DNA from: Aquabacterium sp.
GTDB taxonomy: Bacteria; Pseudomonadota; Gammaproteobacteria; Burkholderiales; Burkholderiaceae_C
Assembly: GCF_029946005.1 (NCBI RefSeq)
Contig: NZ_JAQSDR010000009.1
Location: 1 to 64,000 of the forward strand
Reading direction: 5' to 3'
DNA: 64,000 bases
Part shown: positions 40,510 to 51,156 of the stretch, one piece after another
Layout: each line of letters opens with the position of its first letter
Position numbering within the stretch: the stretch's first letter is position 1
The notes under the pieces: generated by a model
What the model saw: the letters and a program-made list of their open reading frames with translations, nothing else
Databases searched by the model: none
What the model was told of the DNA's origin: nothing
Position numbers and translations under genes: made by a program

Positions 40510-40950
40510 TCAGGGCTGGACTGCAGCCGCGCCCATTTGCCCTTGGGTGGCGAAGGTCAACTGCGACAAGCCGGCACGGCGCGCGGCGTCCATCACGTTG
40601 ATCACGCTTTGATGCGTGGCCGAGGCATCGGCGGTCAACACGATGACGATGTCACGGTTGGCGCCAGTGCCCGCGGTCAAAGCGGCCGCCAGCAATTCCA
40701 CGCTGCGCCCTTCAACCGGGCGGTTGTCCACCGAGTAGCGACCATCGGCGGTGACCACAACGACCAGCTCCTTAGGCCGGGGCTTGGTGGACTGCGCGTT
40801 GGCCACGGGCAGGTTGATCTTGAGCTCGGTGAACTTGGCGTACGTGGTGGTCAGCATCACGAAGATCAGGACCACCAGCAGCACGTCAATGAACGGGATG
40901 AGGTTGATCTCGGGGTCTTCGCGGTGTCGCGTGCGGAAATTCATCGACAT
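40510..40950 (-). CDS. exbD: ExbD/TolR-family biopolymer transporter
   Basis: Partner of the ExbB-like proton channel in energising an outer-membrane transporter. The 146-residue protein has one transmembrane helix (about 17-38) with the conserved channel aspartate in NLIPFIDVLLVVLIF, and a periplasmic C-terminal domain. The gene follows exbB by nine bases. TonB is not in the window; the pair could also serve a Tol-like or lipid-transport role. Confidence 0.9.
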   Translation of the reverse strand: MSMNFRTRHREDPEINLIPFIDVLLVVLIFVMLTTTYAKFTELKINLPVANAQSTKPRPKELVVVVTADGRYSVDNRPVEGRSVELLAAALTAGTGANRDIVIVLTADASATHQSVINVMDAARRAGLSQLTFATQGQMGAAAVQP

Positions 40951-40959
40951 GGCGCGTGC

Positions 40960-41598
40960 TCAGCGGCGGCCCGAGGTCAGGCGCAGGATGTGCGGCACCA
41001 TGCGTTCGGCGGCTTGTTCCAGGTCGAGCGTGTAGGAATCGACCCGGGCCCGGAAATGCCGATAAAACGCCAGCGAAGGGATGGCCACGATCAGGCCAAA
41101 GGCCGTGTTGTACAGGGCCACCGAGATGCCATGCGCCAACTCCAGGGGGTTGGCGCCAGCCGTGCCCGATGACGCACCTGACACCCCGAAGATCTCGATC
41201 ATGCCCACCACCGTGCCCAGCAGCCCCAGCAAAGGGGCGGCGCTGGCAATGGTGCCCAGGGCGCTGAGATTGCGCTCCATGTCGTGCACCGCCTGGCGGC
41301 CTGCGGTCTCGAACGAGGCCCGCAGATTGGCGTCGGTGACGCGGGGTTCGGCCATGGCCGTGCGCAACCCTTGGGCCAGCACCAACCCCAGCGAGGAGTT
41401 CTCGGCCAGTTTGTTGACCGTGTCCACGGTGGGCAGGCTGGCACGCGTCACGGCCATCACTTCATCGACCAGCCGTGCCGGCGCCACACGAGAGGCGCGC
41501 AGGCTCAAAAACCGTTCAATGATCAGGGCCAGGGCCACGATAGAGCACAGCACGAGAGGCCAGATTGGCCAGCCAGCAGCTTGTAAGATCGACAGCAA
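40960..41598 (-). CDS. exbB: ExbB/MotA/TolQ-family proton channel
   Basis: A 212-residue three-helix proton-channel protein. Hydrophobic segments lie near residues 7-26, 108-130 and 150-175, with the SAAPLLGLLGTVVGMIEIF motif typical of MotA/TolQ/ExbB. Two TTG codons are possible: 41610 and 41598. GGAG at 41608-41605 is six bases from TTG 41598, so I chose it; TTG 41610 overlaps that site. The gene is upstream of exbD, lpxK, the small protein, kdsB and adk. Upstream is the structured intergenic region described at 41611-41962. Confidence 0.88.
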   Translation of the reverse strand: MLSILQAAGWPIWPLVLCSIVALALIIERFLSLRASRVAPARLVDEVMAVTRASLPTVDTVNKLAENSSLGLVLAQGLRTAMAEPRVTDANLRASFETAGRQAVHDMERNLSALGTIASAAPLLGLLGTVVGMIEIFGVSGASSGTAGANPLELAHGISVALYNTAFGLIVAIPSLAFYRHFRARVDSYTLDLEQAAERMVPHILRLTSGRR

Positions 41599-41610
41599 CG
41601 AAGACTCCAA

Positions 41611-41962
41611 AGGTCACGCTAAGCCGCAGATTATGGCGCCGAAATTTGCGCTTTCCGGGCCCGTCCGGATCTCAATGGTGACCAGACAGTCATCCACCAA
41701 AGCTGTGGATAACTTTGTGGGTAAGCCACCTTGGCGGCCCGCCAAACCGCGAAAATTCGCGGGTCGCAACAGATTGCTACATTTTTAAGCAGGTAAAAGT
41801 CTTTGTGAATCATAAGCTTATGACATTGTTAAGGCTCTGTGACAGCGTTTTAGCCCCTTCCGGCCTTGATCCGCGCGGTTGTGGACTTCCCGAGTCCCTT
41901 GCCTGCTGGCGATGCGGCGCATCTGCGGCGTTTGAATCCGCTGCATCTCCTTGGGGTAATCC
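41611..41962. other. Structured intergenic region between exbB and xseA
   Basis: No gene is seen in these 352 bases. Two same-strand DnaA-box-like nonamers lie 12 bases apart: TGTGGATAA (41704-41712, a perfect complement of TTATCCACA) and TGTGGGTAA (41716-41724). They are followed by two perfect inverted repeats, TTGGCGG-C-CCGCCAA (41731-41745) and CCGCGAA-AA-TTCGCGG (41747-41762), and an AT-rich stretch (41771-41833, about 70 percent A+T). The right part leads to the xseA start. Promoters for exbB and xseA must lie here but are not clearly marked. Confidence 0.7.
41704..41724. promoter_or_regulatory. Tandem DnaA-box-like sites
   Basis: One exact DnaA-box nonamer and one with a single mismatch in the same orientation, 12 bases centre to centre, about one helical turn. 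DnaA could bind both on one face, affecting exbB or xseA or acting as a titration site. No dnaA, dnaN or gyrB is near, so this is not the expected chromosome origin. Confidence 0.5.
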
Positions 41963-43279
41963 ATGACGGCGCGCGTCTGGGGCGTGTCCGCTCTGATCAA
42001 CGCGATCAGCGACAGCCTCGCGGCGCGCTTTGCCCAGTGCGTGGTGCGGGGCGAGATCAGTGGCTTCACCCGGGCGGCCAGCGGGCACGGCTACTTCACC
42101 TTGAAAGACGAAAACGGCGGGGCCAGCTTGCGCTGCGCCATCTTCCGCCGGGCCTTGTCGCAAGTCGACTTCACGCCCAGCGAGGGCATGTTGGTGGAGG
42201 TGCGTGGCAATTTGTCGGTGTACGAGGCGCGTGGCGAGCTGCAGATGGTGGTGGAGGGCATGCAACGGGCAGGTGCCGGTGCGCTCTACGAGCAGTTCCT
42301 GCGTCTGAAAGCCAAGCTAGAGGCGGAAGGCCTGTTCGACCCTGCCCGCAAGCGCGGCATCGGACATTTTCCGCGCCGCGTGGCCGTCGTCACCTCCCTG
42401 GCTGCGGCAGCCTTGCGAGACGTGCTGACAACGCTGCAGCGGCGCTCGCCCCATGTCGAGGTCGTGGTCGCCCCGTGCTCCGTGCAAGGTGCTGAAGCCC
42501 CGGCGCAGATCGTCTCCGCTTTGGCCCAGGTGGTGCTGAGCCACCATGCAGGTCTGCTCATTGACACCGTGATCGTTTGCCGAGGCGGCGGCTCGCTGGA
42601 AGATCTGTGGGCTTTTAACGACGAGCGGGTGGTGCGGGCCATTGCCCAATGCCCTATTCCAGTCATCAGTGGTGTGGGCCACGAAACCGATGTGACGTTG
42701 GCCGACTTCGCCGCCGATTTGAGGGCGCCCACACCCACGGCCGCTGCTGAACTGGTCGCCCAGGCACAGGCTCAGGCCTTGGGTGATCTGGCCGGCACAG
42801 CCCGGGTGATGGGTCAGCGCGTGGGCCAGCGACTCGACAACCTGGCCCAGCGCCTGGACCAAGCGGCGATGCGGCTGGCCCGTCCAGCCCAGGCCTTGAG
42901 CCGTCAGCGCCATGACCTGGCCTTGCTGCAGCACCGCATGCTCGGCGCCAGCCAGCGTCGGGTGGGTCTGGCCGCGCAGGCTTTGCCAGTGTGGCAGTCG
43001 CGCTTGGTTCGCGCGGTGTCGCAGCAGAGATCGCAGGCCCATCATCGTGTCGATGCACTGCAGAGTCGCCTGCATGCGCTTGATCCCCAACGTGTGCTGG
43101 AGCGTGGCTACGCCTGGCTCAGCGATGCGCAAGGACACACCATCACCAAGGCTTCGCAGGCCACGATTGGGTCAACCTTGGACGTTGTTCTGGCCGACGG
43201 GCGCTTGGCGGTCGAGGTCTCCCATCGGTCGATGGGCGCGGCGCTGTCATCCGCCGGAGAAGCCACAGCGGCCGACTGA
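41963..43279 (+). CDS. xseA: Exodeoxyribonuclease VII large subunit
   Basis: Subunit of ExoVII, a single-strand-specific nuclease. 438 residues. The N-terminal OB-fold (residues 10-100) has [16 protein letters not shown] and [10 protein letters not shown]. The catalytic domain follows with [14 protein letters not shown] and [23 protein letters not shown] near residue 205 and [26 protein letters not shown] near 235, then a long coiled coil. The start ATG 41963 has a GGGG-containing upstream stretch. The small subunit gene is not in the window. sodB follows on the same strand. Confidence 0.96.
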   Translation: MTARVWGVSALINAISDSLAARFAQCVVRGEISGFTRAASGHGYFTLKDENGGASLRCAIFRRALSQVDFTPSEGMLVEVRGNLSVYEARGELQMVVEGMQRAGAGALYEQFLRLKAKLEAEGLFDPARKRGIGHFPRRVAVVTSLAAAALRDVLTTLQRRSPHVEVVVAPCSVQGAEAPAQIVSALAQVVLSHHAGLLIDTVIVCRGGGSLEDLWAFNDERVVRAIAQCPIPVISGVGHETDVTLADFAADLRAPTPTAAAELVAQAQAQALGDLAGTARVMGQRVGQRLDNLAQRLDQAAMRLARPAQALSRQRHDLALLQHRMLGASQRRVGLAAQALPVWQSRLVRAVSQQRSQAHHRVDALQSRLHALDPQRVLERGYAWLSDAQGHTITKASQATIGSTLDVVLADGRLAVEVSHRSMGAALSSAGEATAAD

Positions 43280-43318
43280 GTTTTGCAGGCATCTGCACGA
43301 TTGCCTTGAGCACTTGCC

Positions 43319-43324
43319 TACAAT
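43319..43324 (+). promoter_or_regulatory. Candidate -10 element of sodB
   Basis: TACAAT, one base from the sigma-70 consensus, in the 89 bases between xseA and sodB, leaving a leader of about 40 bases to ATG 43369. No good -35 hexamer is visible at the usual spacing, so this is only a candidate. Confidence 0.35.
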
Positions 43325-43368
43325 CATCGGAAATCGTTCACGTTTCAACTCGAAGAGGATCAAGCACC

Positions 43369-43950
43369 ATGGCTCACACGCTTCCCCCCCTGCCATACGC
43401 CCAAGACGCATTGGCCCCGCACTTGTCGAAAGAAACTTTCGAGTACCACTACGGCAAGCACCACCAAGCCTACGTCACCAACCTGAACAACCTGATCCCC
43501 GGCACTGAGTTCGAGAACCTGTCGCTGGAAGACATCATCAAGAAGTCCAGCGGCGGCATCTACAACAACTCGGCCCAGATCTGGAACCACACCTTTTTCT
43601 GGAGCTGCATGAAGCCCGCCGGTGGTGGCGAGCCCACGGGCGCCCTGGCGGATGCCATCAACGCCAAGTTCGGCAGCTACGCCGCCTTCAAGGAAGCTTT
43701 CACCAAGTCCGCCGTGGGCAACTTCGGTTCCGGCTGGACCTGGCTGGTCAAGAAGCCCGATGGCACCGTTGACATCGTCAACACCGGTGCGGCTGGCACG
43801 CCGCTGACCACCGCCGACAAGGCCTTGCTGACCATCGACGTGTGGGAGCATGCCTACTACATCGACTACCGCAATGCGCGCCCCAAGTTCGTTGAAACCT
43901 TCCTGACTTCGCTGGTCAATTGGGATTTCGCGGCGCAGAACTTTGCTTGA
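43369..43950 (+). CDS. sodB: Superoxide dismutase (Fe-type)
   Basis: Converts superoxide to oxygen and peroxide in the cytoplasm. 193 residues with the metal ligands of the Fe/Mn family: H27 in [12 protein letters not shown], the histidine of WNHTFFW near residue 74, and Asp and His in DVWEHAYY near 157. Sequence pattern fits the Fe form, although Fe/Mn specificity is not certain by eye. ATG 43369 has AGAGGA about ten bases upstream, so the longer frame (43306) is not used. A strong terminator follows. Confidence 0.95.
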   Translation: MAHTLPPLPYAQDALAPHLSKETFEYHYGKHHQAYVTNLNNLIPGTEFENLSLEDIIKKSSGGIYNNSAQIWNHTFFWSCMKPAGGGEPTGALADAINAKFGSYAAFKEAFTKSAVGNFGSGWTWLVKKPDGTVDIVNTGAAGTPLTTADKALLTIDVWEHAYYIDYRNARPKFVETFLTSLVNWDFAAQNFA

Positions 43951-44253
43951 ATCGCCTTGGCGATGTGAGCGTTATCAAGCCGGGCATTGCCCGGCTTTTT
44001 TGTTGAGCTGTTTTTGATGAAACGCCTTCAATACCCTGTTGTCGTCTTCAGTATTCGAGGCTTTTGTGCCAAACGCTGCTTTGCGGCTTGAGCGGTGGTA
44101 CATTCATCCTCGGTTTTATCAGGCCCTTCCCGTCGCCCTTGTTGGATCTCAGAAGTCAGCAAGGCGGGTCGCAATCCGCCAACCGGTCAAGCCGTGTCGC
44201 GGAAGGTTTTCAACCAGCCATAACCCAGCAAACCTGGGAGTGAGGTCAGCGAA
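43951..44253. other. Intergenic region between sodB and sucA
   Basis: About 303 bases with the sodB terminator at 43977-44002. The remainder has lower GC and no clear gene; a short open frame (44039-44257) overlaps sucA and lacks coding character. It should hold the sucA promoter, but I see no well-spaced sigma-70 pair. GAGG about nine bases before the sucA ATG is its ribosome binding site. Confidence 0.6.
43977..44002 (+). terminator. Intrinsic terminator of sodB
   Basis: Nine-base-pair stem AAGCCGGGC / GCCCGGCTT with a three-base ATT loop and a following run of T, 27 bases beyond the sodB stop. Strong and typical. Confidence 0.9.
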
Positions 44254-47112
44254 ATGATGCAGCAGTTCAGGTCGAACTCGTACCTGTTCGGGGGAAACGC
44301 CCCGTACGTCGAAGAGTTGTACGAGGCCTATCTCGACAACCCGGGCTCTGTGCCCGACAACTGGCGGTCGTACTTCGACGCCTTGTCCAACGTCCCCGCC
44401 ACGGACGGCTCCGATCACCGAGATGTGGCCCACGCGCCCGTCGTCGAATCGTTTGCCCAGCGCGCCAAGGCCAACGCCTTCATGGTCAAGACCAGCAGTG
44501 CTGATCTGGCCGTCGCCCGCAAGCAAGTCCATGTGCAGTCGTTGATTGCTGCCTATCGTTTCCTCGGCTCCCGCTGGGCCGACCTCGATCCCCTCAAGCG
44601 CCAGGAGCGCCCCAAGCTGCCCGAGCTGGAGCCCGCGTTCTACGACCTGACCGAGTCCGACATGGACATCACGTTCAGCGCCACGAACACGTACTTCACC
44701 AAGGCCGAGCAAATGTCCCTGCGGGACATCCTGCAAGCCTTGCGCGAGACTTATTGCGGCTCGATCGGCACCGAGTTCATGCACATCACCGAGCCGACCG
44801 AGAAGCGCTGGTGGCAGGAGAAGCTGGAAAGCATCCGCGCCAAGCCCTCGTTCAGCGTCGAGAAGAAAAAGCACATCCTTGACCGCCTCACGGCCTCTGA
44901 AGGCCTGGAGCGCTTCCTGCACACCAAGTACGTCGGCCAAAAGCGTTTCTCGCTGGAAGGCGGTGAAAGCTTCATCGCGTGCATGGACGAGCTGATCCAA
45001 CGCGGCGGCGAAAAGGGCGTGCAAGAGATCATCATCGGCATGGCCCACCGGGGTCGCCTCAATGTGCTGGTCAACACCCTGGGCAAGCAGCCTTCCGAAT
45101 TGTTCTCGGAGTTCGACCACACCGCCCCTGAAAACCTGCCTTCCGGCGACGTGAAGTACCACCAGGGCTTCTCCAGCGACGTGAGCACCGACGGTGGTCC
45201 CGTCCACTTGTCCCTGTCCTTCAACCCCTCGCACCTCGAGATTGTCAACCCTGTGATCGAAGGTTCGGTGAAGGCCCGCCAGGACCGCCGTGGCGACACG
45301 TCAGGGGACCAGGTCCTGCCCGTGCAAGTGCACGGCGACGCCGCCTTTGCCGGTCAAGGCGTGGTGATGGAAACCTTGGCCCTGGCCCAGACCCGGGGTT
45401 ACTACACGGGTGGCACGGTCCACATCGTCATCAACAACCAGATCGGTTTCACCACCTCGGACCCACGCGACAGCCGCTCCACGCTGTATTGCACCGACGT
45501 GGTCAAGATGATCGAGGCGCCGGTGCTGCACGTCAATGGCGATGATGCCGAAGCCGTGGTGCTGTGCACGCAACTGGCTTTGGACTACCGTCAGGAGTTC
45601 AACAAGGACGTGGTCGTGGACATCGTCTGCTTCCGCAAGCTGGGCCACAACGAGCAAGACACGCCGTCGATGACCCAGCCGCTGATGTACAAGAAGATCG
45701 GCCAGCACCCTGGCACGCGCAGGGTTTACGGCGACAAGCTGGTGGCCCAAGGCACGATCGCGGCCGAGGTGCCCGATCAGATGGTCAAGGATTACCGCGC
45801 CGCGATGGAAGCCGGCAAGCACACGGTCGACCCGGTGCTGACCAACTTCAAGAGCAAGTACGCGGTCGACTGGACGCCTTACCTGAACAAGAAGTGGACC
45901 GATGCGGCCGACACCGCCTTGCCACTGGCCGAGTTCCGACGCCTGGCCGAACGCATCACCACCGTCCCCGCCAACTTCAAGCCGCACCCCTTGGTGCAGA
46001 AGGTCATTGATGACCGCGCGGCCATGGGCCGTGGTGAGGTGAATGTGGACTGGGGCATGGGCGAGCACATGGCTTTTGCCTCGCTGGTGGCCTCGGGCTA
46101 CCCGGTGCGCCTGTCGGGCGAAGACTGCGGACGCGGCACCTTCACCCACCGCCACTCGGTGCTGCACGATCAGAACCGCGAGAAGTGGGACACGGGCACC
46201 TACATCCCCCTGCAGCACGTGGCCGACAACCAGGCCCCGTATGTCGTCATCGACTCCATCCTGTCTGAAGAGGCGGTGCTGGGCTTTGAATACGGCTACG
46301 CCAGCGCCGATCCCAACACCCTGGTGATCTGGGAAGCGCAGTTCGGTGACTTCGCCAACGGTGCGCAAGTGGTGATCGACCAGTTCATCGCCTCGGGTGA
46401 AGTGAAGTGGGGCCGGGCCAATGGCCTGACCTTGATGCTGCCGCACGGCTATGAAGGCCAAGGCCCCGAGCACAGCTCGGCCCGCCTGGAGCGCTTCATG
46501 CAGCTGGCCGCCGACAACAACATGCAGATCTGCCAGCCCACTTCGGCCAGCCAGATCTTCCACCTGTTGCGCCGCCAGATGGTGCGCATGTTCCGCAAGC
46601 CCTTGGTCATCATGACGCCCAAGTCGCTGCTGCGCATGAAGGACGCGACCTCGCCCCTGACCGAGTTCACGCGCGGTGAGTTCCGCACCGTGATCCCAGA
46701 GACGGACGCGACGGTGGACAACGCCAGCGTCAAGCGTTTGATCGCTTGCTCGGGCAAGGTCTATTACGACCTGGTCAAGAAGCGCACCGAGAAGAAGAAC
46801 ACTGACACGGCCATCGTCCGCGTCGAGCAGCTGTACCCCTTCCCGCACAAGGCCTTCGCGGCCGAGCTGAAGAAGTACCCCAACCTGACCGACTTGGTCT
46901 GGTGCCAGGACGAGCCGCAAAACCAGGGCTCATGGTTCTTCGTGCAGCACTACATCCACGAAAACATGGCAGAAGGTCAAAAGCTGGGTTATGCCGGTCG
47001 GCCAGCGTCTGCCTCGCCCGCCGTGGGGTATGCGCACCTGCACCAGGAGCAGCTCAAAGCGCTGCTTGATCAAGCCTTCGCCAAGCTCAAGGGCTTCGTC
47101 CTCACCAAATAA
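44254..47112 (+). CDS. sucA: 2-oxoglutarate dehydrogenase E1 component
   Basis: The thiamine-diphosphate decarboxylase of the 2-oxoglutarate dehydrogenase complex in the citric acid cycle. At 952 residues it has the expected family size. The N-terminal E2-binding helix ([19 protein letters not shown]), the TPP-domain segments [17 protein letters not shown] and [19 protein letters not shown], and the [17 protein letters not shown] and [17 protein letters not shown] segments are present. It precedes sucB by 68 bases, and lpdA follows, giving the full complex from one locus. Also called odhA. Confidence 0.98.
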   Translation: MMQQFRSNSYLFGGNAPYVEELYEAYLDNPGSVPDNWRSYFDALSNVPATDGSDHRDVAHAPVVESFAQRAKANAFMVKTSSADLAVARKQVHVQSLIAAYRFLGSRWADLDPLKRQERPKLPELEPAFYDLTESDMDITFSATNTYFTKAEQMSLRDILQALRETYCGSIGTEFMHITEPTEKRWWQEKLESIRAKPSFSVEKKKHILDRLTASEGLERFLHTKYVGQKRFSLEGGESFIACMDELIQRGGEKGVQEIIIGMAHRGRLNVLVNTLGKQPSELFSEFDHTAPENLPSGDVKYHQGFSSDVSTDGGPVHLSLSFNPSHLEIVNPVIEGSVKARQDRRGDTSGDQVLPVQVHGDAAFAGQGVVMETLALAQTRGYYTGGTVHIVINNQIGFTTSDPRDSRSTLYCTDVVKMIEAPVLHVNGDDAEAVVLCTQLALDYRQEFNKDVVVDIVCFRKLGHNEQDTPSMTQPLMYKKIGQHPGTRRVYGDKLVAQGTIAAEVPDQMVKDYRAAMEAGKHTVDPVLTNFKSKYAVDWTPYLNKKWTDAADTALPLAEFRRLAERITTVPANFKPHPLVQKVIDDRAAMGRGEVNVDWGMGEHMAFASLVASGYPVRLSGEDCGRGTFTHRHSVLHDQNREKWDTGTYIPLQHVADNQAPYVVIDSILSEEAVLGFEYGYASADPNTLVIWEAQFGDFANGAQVVIDQFIASGEVKWGRANGLTLMLPHGYEGQGPEHSSARLERFMQLAADNNMQICQPTSASQIFHLLRRQMVRMFRKPLVIMTPKSLLRMKDATSPLTEFTRGEFRTVIPETDATVDNASVKRLIACSGKVYYDLVKKRTEKKNTDTAIVRVEQLYPFPHKAFAAELKKYPNLTDLVWCQDEPQNQGSWFFVQHYIHENMAEGQKLGYAGRPASASPAVGYAHLHQEQLKALLDQAFAKLKGFVLTK

Positions 47113-47180
47113 GTCATTGCGGGCCCCGCGCACCGCCATGGCTGGTGCGCGAAGTTGCCCTCGCGTCTGGAGAAAAATTC

Positions 47181-48467
47181 ATGGCACTCGTTGAAGTCAA
47201 AGTCCCCCAACTCTCGGAATCCGTGTCCGAGGCCACCCTGCTGAACTGGAAGAAAAAACCAGGTGAAGCCGTCGCACTGGACGAAATCCTGATCGAAGTC
47301 GAGACCGACAAGGTTGTGCTCGAAGTCCCGTCACCCGTTGCTGGTGTGATGGCGCAACTCGTTCGCAATGATGGCGACACCGTCGCCAGCGAAGAGGTGA
47401 TCGCCCGCATCGACACCGAAGGCACCGAAGCGGTCAGCCCCTTGCCTGTCAAGGCTTTGCCTGAAACGGCGCCAGCCCCGGCCGCCCCGGCGGCCACAGC
47501 ACCTGCCGCTGGTGGCTCCAAGGCCGATGTGGCCATGCCGGCCGCTGCCAAGCTGCTGGCCGACAACAAGCTGAGCACGTCCCAGGTGCCGGGCACCGGC
47601 AAGGATGGCCGGGTCACCAAGGGGGATGTGCTGCAAGCCGTGGCGGGTGGCACAGTTGCCCCGGCGCCGGCTGCTACCGCAGCGCCTGCCGCCAAGGCGA
47701 TTCCCACGGGTGTGCCAGCAAGCTCACTGCCTGCGGTGCAAGTGCCCGGCCTGCCCAACCTGTCCGACCGCCCCGAGCAGCGCGTGCCGATGAGCCGCCT
47801 GCGCGCCCGCGTCGCCGAGCGCCTGCTGCAATCGCAAGCCACCAACGCCATCCTGACCACCTTCAACGAGGTGAACATGGCCCCGGTGATGGAGATGCGC
47901 AAGAAGTTCCAGGAGAAGTTCGAGAAAGAACACGGCGTCAAGCTGGGCTTCATGAGCTTCTTCGTCAAGGCGGCGGTACATGCCCTGAAGAAGTACCCGG
48001 TCATCAACGCTTCGATCGATGGCACGGACATCGTGTACCACGGCTACTTCGACATCGGCGTGGCCGTGGGCTCGCCCCGTGGCCTGGTGGTGCCGGTGCT
48101 GCGCAACGTTGATCAGATGACCTTCGCCGAGATCGAAAAGAAGATTGCCGAGTTTGGCGTCAAGGCGCGTGACGGCAAGCTGAGCCTGGAAGACCTGACC
48201 GGCGGCACCTTCTCCATCTCGAATGGCGGCGTATTCGGCTCGATGCTGTCCACCCCGATCATCAATCCGCCTCAGTCGGCCATCCTGGGCGTGCACGCCA
48301 CCAAGGACCGCGCCGTGGTCGAGAACGGTCAGATCGTGATCCGCCCGATCAACTACCTGGCCATGTCGTACGACCACCGCATCATCGACGGCCGCGAAGC
48401 CGTGCTGGGCCTGGTGGCCATGAAGGAAGCGCTGGAAGACCCCGCCCGCCTGCTGTTCGACATCTGA
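47181..48467 (+). CDS. sucB: 2-oxoglutarate dehydrogenase E2, dihydrolipoyl succinyltransferase
   Basis: The core transferase of the complex. 428 residues: an N-terminal lipoyl domain (2-75) with the lipoylated Lys in [14 protein letters not shown], an Ala/Pro-rich flexible linker, the E3-binding domain (about 115-150, [20 protein letters not shown]), a second linker, and the C-terminal catalytic domain with [13 protein letters not shown] near 395 and its catalytic histidine. ATG 47181 has GGAG upstream; the longer frame from 47145 is not used. Confidence 0.97.
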   Translation: MALVEVKVPQLSESVSEATLLNWKKKPGEAVALDEILIEVETDKVVLEVPSPVAGVMAQLVRNDGDTVASEEVIARIDTEGTEAVSPLPVKALPETAPAPAAPAATAPAAGGSKADVAMPAAAKLLADNKLSTSQVPGTGKDGRVTKGDVLQAVAGGTVAPAPAATAAPAAKAIPTGVPASSLPAVQVPGLPNLSDRPEQRVPMSRLRARVAERLLQSQATNAILTTFNEVNMAPVMEMRKKFQEKFEKEHGVKLGFMSFFVKAAVHALKKYPVINASIDGTDIVYHGYFDIGVAVGSPRGLVVPVLRNVDQMTFAEIEKKIAEFGVKARDGKLSLEDLTGGTFSISNGGVFGSMLSTPIINPPQSAILGVHATKDRAVVENGQIVIRPINYLAMSYDHRIIDGREAVLGLVAMKEALEDPARLLFDI

Positions 48468-48544
48468 CCCCATAACTTGTTTTTTGCGGCCGGGCGCGCC
48501 TCACAAGGGCGCGCTCCGGACTTGCAAACCCAGGAGATTTCCCC

Positions 48545-49972
48545 ATGTCCCAAGAATTCGACGTCATCGTCATCGGCGGTGGCCCTGGCGGCTACATCGC
48601 CGCCATCCGCGCGGCCCAACTGGGCTTCAAAGTGGCCTGCCTCGACGAGTGGAAGAACGCCAAGGGCGGCCCTGCACCCGGCGGCACTTGCACGAACGTG
48701 GGTTGCATCCCGTCCAAGGCCTTGCTGCAGTCGTCCGAGCATTACGACCACGCGGCGCACCACTTCGCTGACCACGGCATCAAGGTCGAAGGCCTGAGCC
48801 TGGATCTGGCCAAGCTGCTGTCGCGCAAGGACACCGTCGTCAAGCAGAACAATGACGGCATCCTGTATCTGTTCAAGAAGAACAAGATCACGTTCTTCCA
48901 TGGCCGTGGCGCTTTCGCCAAGGCCGCTGATGGTGGCTATGAAATCGCCGTGGCCGGCGACAAGCCCGACACCCTCATGGGCAAGCACATCATCCTCGCC
49001 ACGGGCTCGAACGCCCGTCAGTTGCCTGGGGCTGCTTTCGACGAGCAACAGATCCTCTCCAATGACGGCGCCTTGAACATCGCCAATGTGCCCAAGAAAC
49101 TGGGCGTGGTTGGCTCCGGGGTGATTGGCCTGGAAATGGGCTCGGTGTGGCGCCGTCTGGGCGCTGAAGTCACCATCCTTGAAGCATTGCCCGGTTTCCT
49201 GGGGGCGGTGGACGAGCAAGTGGCCAAGGAAGCCCAGAAGGTCTTCACCAAGCAAGGCTTGAAATTCCAGTTCGGCGTCAAGATCAGCGAGGTCAAGGCG
49301 GGCAAGAAGGGCGTGTCTGTGGCCTACACGGATGCCGCCGGTGCCGAGCAAAAGCTGGACGTGGACAAGCTCATCGTCTCCATCGGCCGGGTGCCCAACA
49401 CCATCGGCCTGAACGCCGAAGCCGTGGGCTTGAAGCTGGATGAACGCGGTGCCATCGTGGTGGACGACGACTGCAAGACCAACCTGCCCAATGTGTGGGC
49501 AGTGGGTGATGTGGTGCGTGGCCCCATGCTGGCGCACAAGGCAGAAGAAGAGGGCGTGGCGGTGGCCGAGCGCATCGCGGGCCAGCATGGCCACGTCAAC
49601 TTCAACACGATTCCCTGGGTGATCTACACCAGCCCGGAGATCGCCTGGGTCGGCAAAACCGAACAGGCGTTGAAAGCGGAGGGCCGGCCCTACAAGGCCG
49701 GTTCCTTCCCCTTTGCCGCTAATGGGCGCGCTCGCGCGCTGGGCGACACCACCGGTTTCGTGAAGTTCCTGGCCGACGAGAAGACCGACGAGATCCTGGG
49801 CGTGCACATCATTGGCCCGCAGGCCAGCGAGCTGATCTCCGAGGCCGTGGTGGCCATGGAGTTCAAGGCCAGCGCCGAGGACATCGCCCGCATCTGCCAC
49901 GCTCACCCATCGTTGAGCGAGGCCACCAAGGAAGCCGCCTTGGCCGTGGACAAGCGAACCTTGAACTTCTGA
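48545..49972 (+). CDS. lpdA: Dihydrolipoyl dehydrogenase (E3)
   Basis: FAD flavoprotein that reoxidises dihydrolipoamide with NAD. 475 residues. FAD motif [21 protein letters not shown] at the N-terminus, the redox disulfide in [13 protein letters not shown] near residue 48, the NAD motif [17 protein letters not shown] near 190, and the dimer-interface HAHPSLSEA with the catalytic His near 452. AGGAGA lies about nine bases before the ATG. It is third in the sucA-sucB-lpdA unit, 77 bases after sucB. A hairpin is found 30 bases beyond its stop. Confidence 0.97.
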   Translation: MSQEFDVIVIGGGPGGYIAAIRAAQLGFKVACLDEWKNAKGGPAPGGTCTNVGCIPSKALLQSSEHYDHAAHHFADHGIKVEGLSLDLAKLLSRKDTVVKQNNDGILYLFKKNKITFFHGRGAFAKAADGGYEIAVAGDKPDTLMGKHIILATGSNARQLPGAAFDEQQILSNDGALNIANVPKKLGVVGSGVIGLEMGSVWRRLGAEVTILEALPGFLGAVDEQVAKEAQKVFTKQGLKFQFGVKISEVKAGKKGVSVAYTDAAGAEQKLDVDKLIVSIGRVPNTIGLNAEAVGLKLDERGAIVVDDDCKTNLPNVWAVGDVVRGPMLAHKAEEEGVAVAERIAGQHGHVNFNTIPWVIYTSPEIAWVGKTEQALKAEGRPYKAGSFPFAANGRARALGDTTGFVKFLADEKTDEILGVHIIGPQASELISEAVVAMEFKASAEDIARICHAHPSLSEATKEAALAVDKRTLNF

Positions 49973-50002
49973 TTTCTGGCATCATCGATTGGTAAAGACA
50001 AA

Positions 50003-50030
50003 GGGGCGGCCGCCGAGGTCGCCCCGATTC
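50003..50030 (+). terminator. GC-rich hairpin after lpdA, just before zapE
   Basis: A nine-base-pair stem from 50003-50011 paired to 50017-50025 with a five-base loop, including one G-U pair, followed by GATTCATTTC. It may be the lpdA terminator, although the T tract is weak, and it ends only ten bases before the zapE ATG at 50036. No ribosome binding site is left between, so it might instead influence zapE translation. Confidence 0.55.
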
Positions 50031-50035
50031 ATTTC

Positions 50036-51154
50036 ATGGCATCGCAGCACTCCAACATCACCGTCACCGACCTGTATCACCAGAGCTTGAAGGAGCGGGG
50101 ATACGTGGCCGATGCGGCCCAGCTCAAGGGCATCGCCTCCCTACAGCGCTGCCAGGATGAGTGGTCGGTCTACAAGTCACAGCGCTCCAATGCCCTCACC
50201 AAGATGTTGCGCTACCCCAATCTGCCCAAGGGGGTGTACCTGCATGGCGGCGTGGGGCGTGGCAAGAGCTTCATCATGGATTGCTTCTTCCAGGCGGTGC
50301 CGCTGGAACGCAAGACGCGCTTGCACTTTCACGAGTTCATGCGGGAGGTGCACCGGCAGTTGCATGAGCTGAAAGGTCAGGCCGACCCGCTGGAAATCCT
50401 GGCCAAGCGCATGGGGCGCCGCCACCGCATTGTCTGCTTCGATGAATTTCACGTGGCAGACGTGACTGACGCGATGATCCTGCACCGCTTGCTGGATGCG
50501 ATGTTCCGCAACCGCATGAGCATCATCACCACGTCCAATTTTCACCCGGACCAGCTGTACCCCAATGGTCTGCACCGTGATCGCGTCCTGCCGGCCATCG
50601 AGCTTTTGAAAAGCCAGTTGGAGGTGGTCAACGTGGACAACGGCACCGACTACCGCCAGCGCACGCTGGAGCTGGCCAACCTGTACCTGACCCCGTTGGG
50701 GCCGGATGTAGTTGCTCAGATGACGGAGATCTTCAACCAGTTGGCCGAGTCGGCCGATGAAGATCCGACCTTGAACATCGAGCACCGTGTGCTGAAGGCC
50801 CGTCGCAAAGCCGGCGGCGTGGTGTGGTTTGACTTCCAGACTTTGTGTGGCGGCCCGCGCTCACAGAACGATTACCTGGAGCTGGCCACGCGCTTTCACA
50901 CCATCGTGCTCAGCGATGTGCCGCACATGCCGGTGCGTCTGGCTGCCGAGGCCCGCCGCTTCACCTGGTTGGTGGACGTGCTCTATGACCGGCGAGTCAA
51001 GCTGGTGGTGTCGGCCGCGGTGCCGCCAGAGCAGCTTTACACCGAGGGACCGCTGGCGCACGAGTTTCCGCGCACCGTGTCTCGCTTGAACGAGATGCAG
51101 TCCAAGGAATACCTCAGCGAAGAAAAACGCAACGTTGATACCTCGCTGACCTGA
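50036..51154 (+). CDS. zapE: AFG1-family cell-division ATPase
   Basis: A 372-residue P-loop ATPase of the AFG1/ZapE family, implicated in cell division. Walker A is GGVGRGKSFIMD near residue 76, Walker B is IVCFDEFHVAD near 135, and TTSNFHPDQLY near 165 carries a sensor residue. The start ATG 50036 follows a GC-rich hairpin and lacks a Shine-Dalgarno sequence. It ends two bases from the stop of the convergent PP2C gene; the two stops form the palindrome TGAGCTCA (51152-51159). Confidence 0.93.
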   Translation: MASQHSNITVTDLYHQSLKERGYVADAAQLKGIASLQRCQDEWSVYKSQRSNALTKMLRYPNLPKGVYLHGGVGRGKSFIMDCFFQAVPLERKTRLHFHEFMREVHRQLHELKGQADPLEILAKRMGRRHRIVCFDEFHVADVTDAMILHRLLDAMFRNRMSIITTSNFHPDQLYPNGLHRDRVLPAIELLKSQLEVVNVDNGTDYRQRTLELANLYLTPLGPDVVAQMTEIFNQLAESADEDPTLNIEHRVLKARRKAGGVVWFDFQTLCGGPRSQNDYLELATRFHTIVLSDVPHMPVRLAAEARRFTWLVDVLYDRRVKLVVSAAVPPEQLYTEGPLAHEFPRTVSRLNEMQSKEYLSEEKRNVDTSLT

Positions 51155-51156
51155 GC

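Noticed and set aside
41695..41835. Chromosomal replication origin
   Set aside because: DnaA-box-like sites alone are not enough; dnaA, dnaN, gyrB, rpmH and rnpA are all absent.
44039..44257. A 72-codon frame in the sodB-sucA gap
   Set aside because: No ribosome binding site or motif, and it runs into the sucA start.
45301..46920. A 539-codon minus-strand frame opposite sucA
   Set aside because: Shadow of sucA with typical His/Gln/Val/Asp-rich antisense composition.
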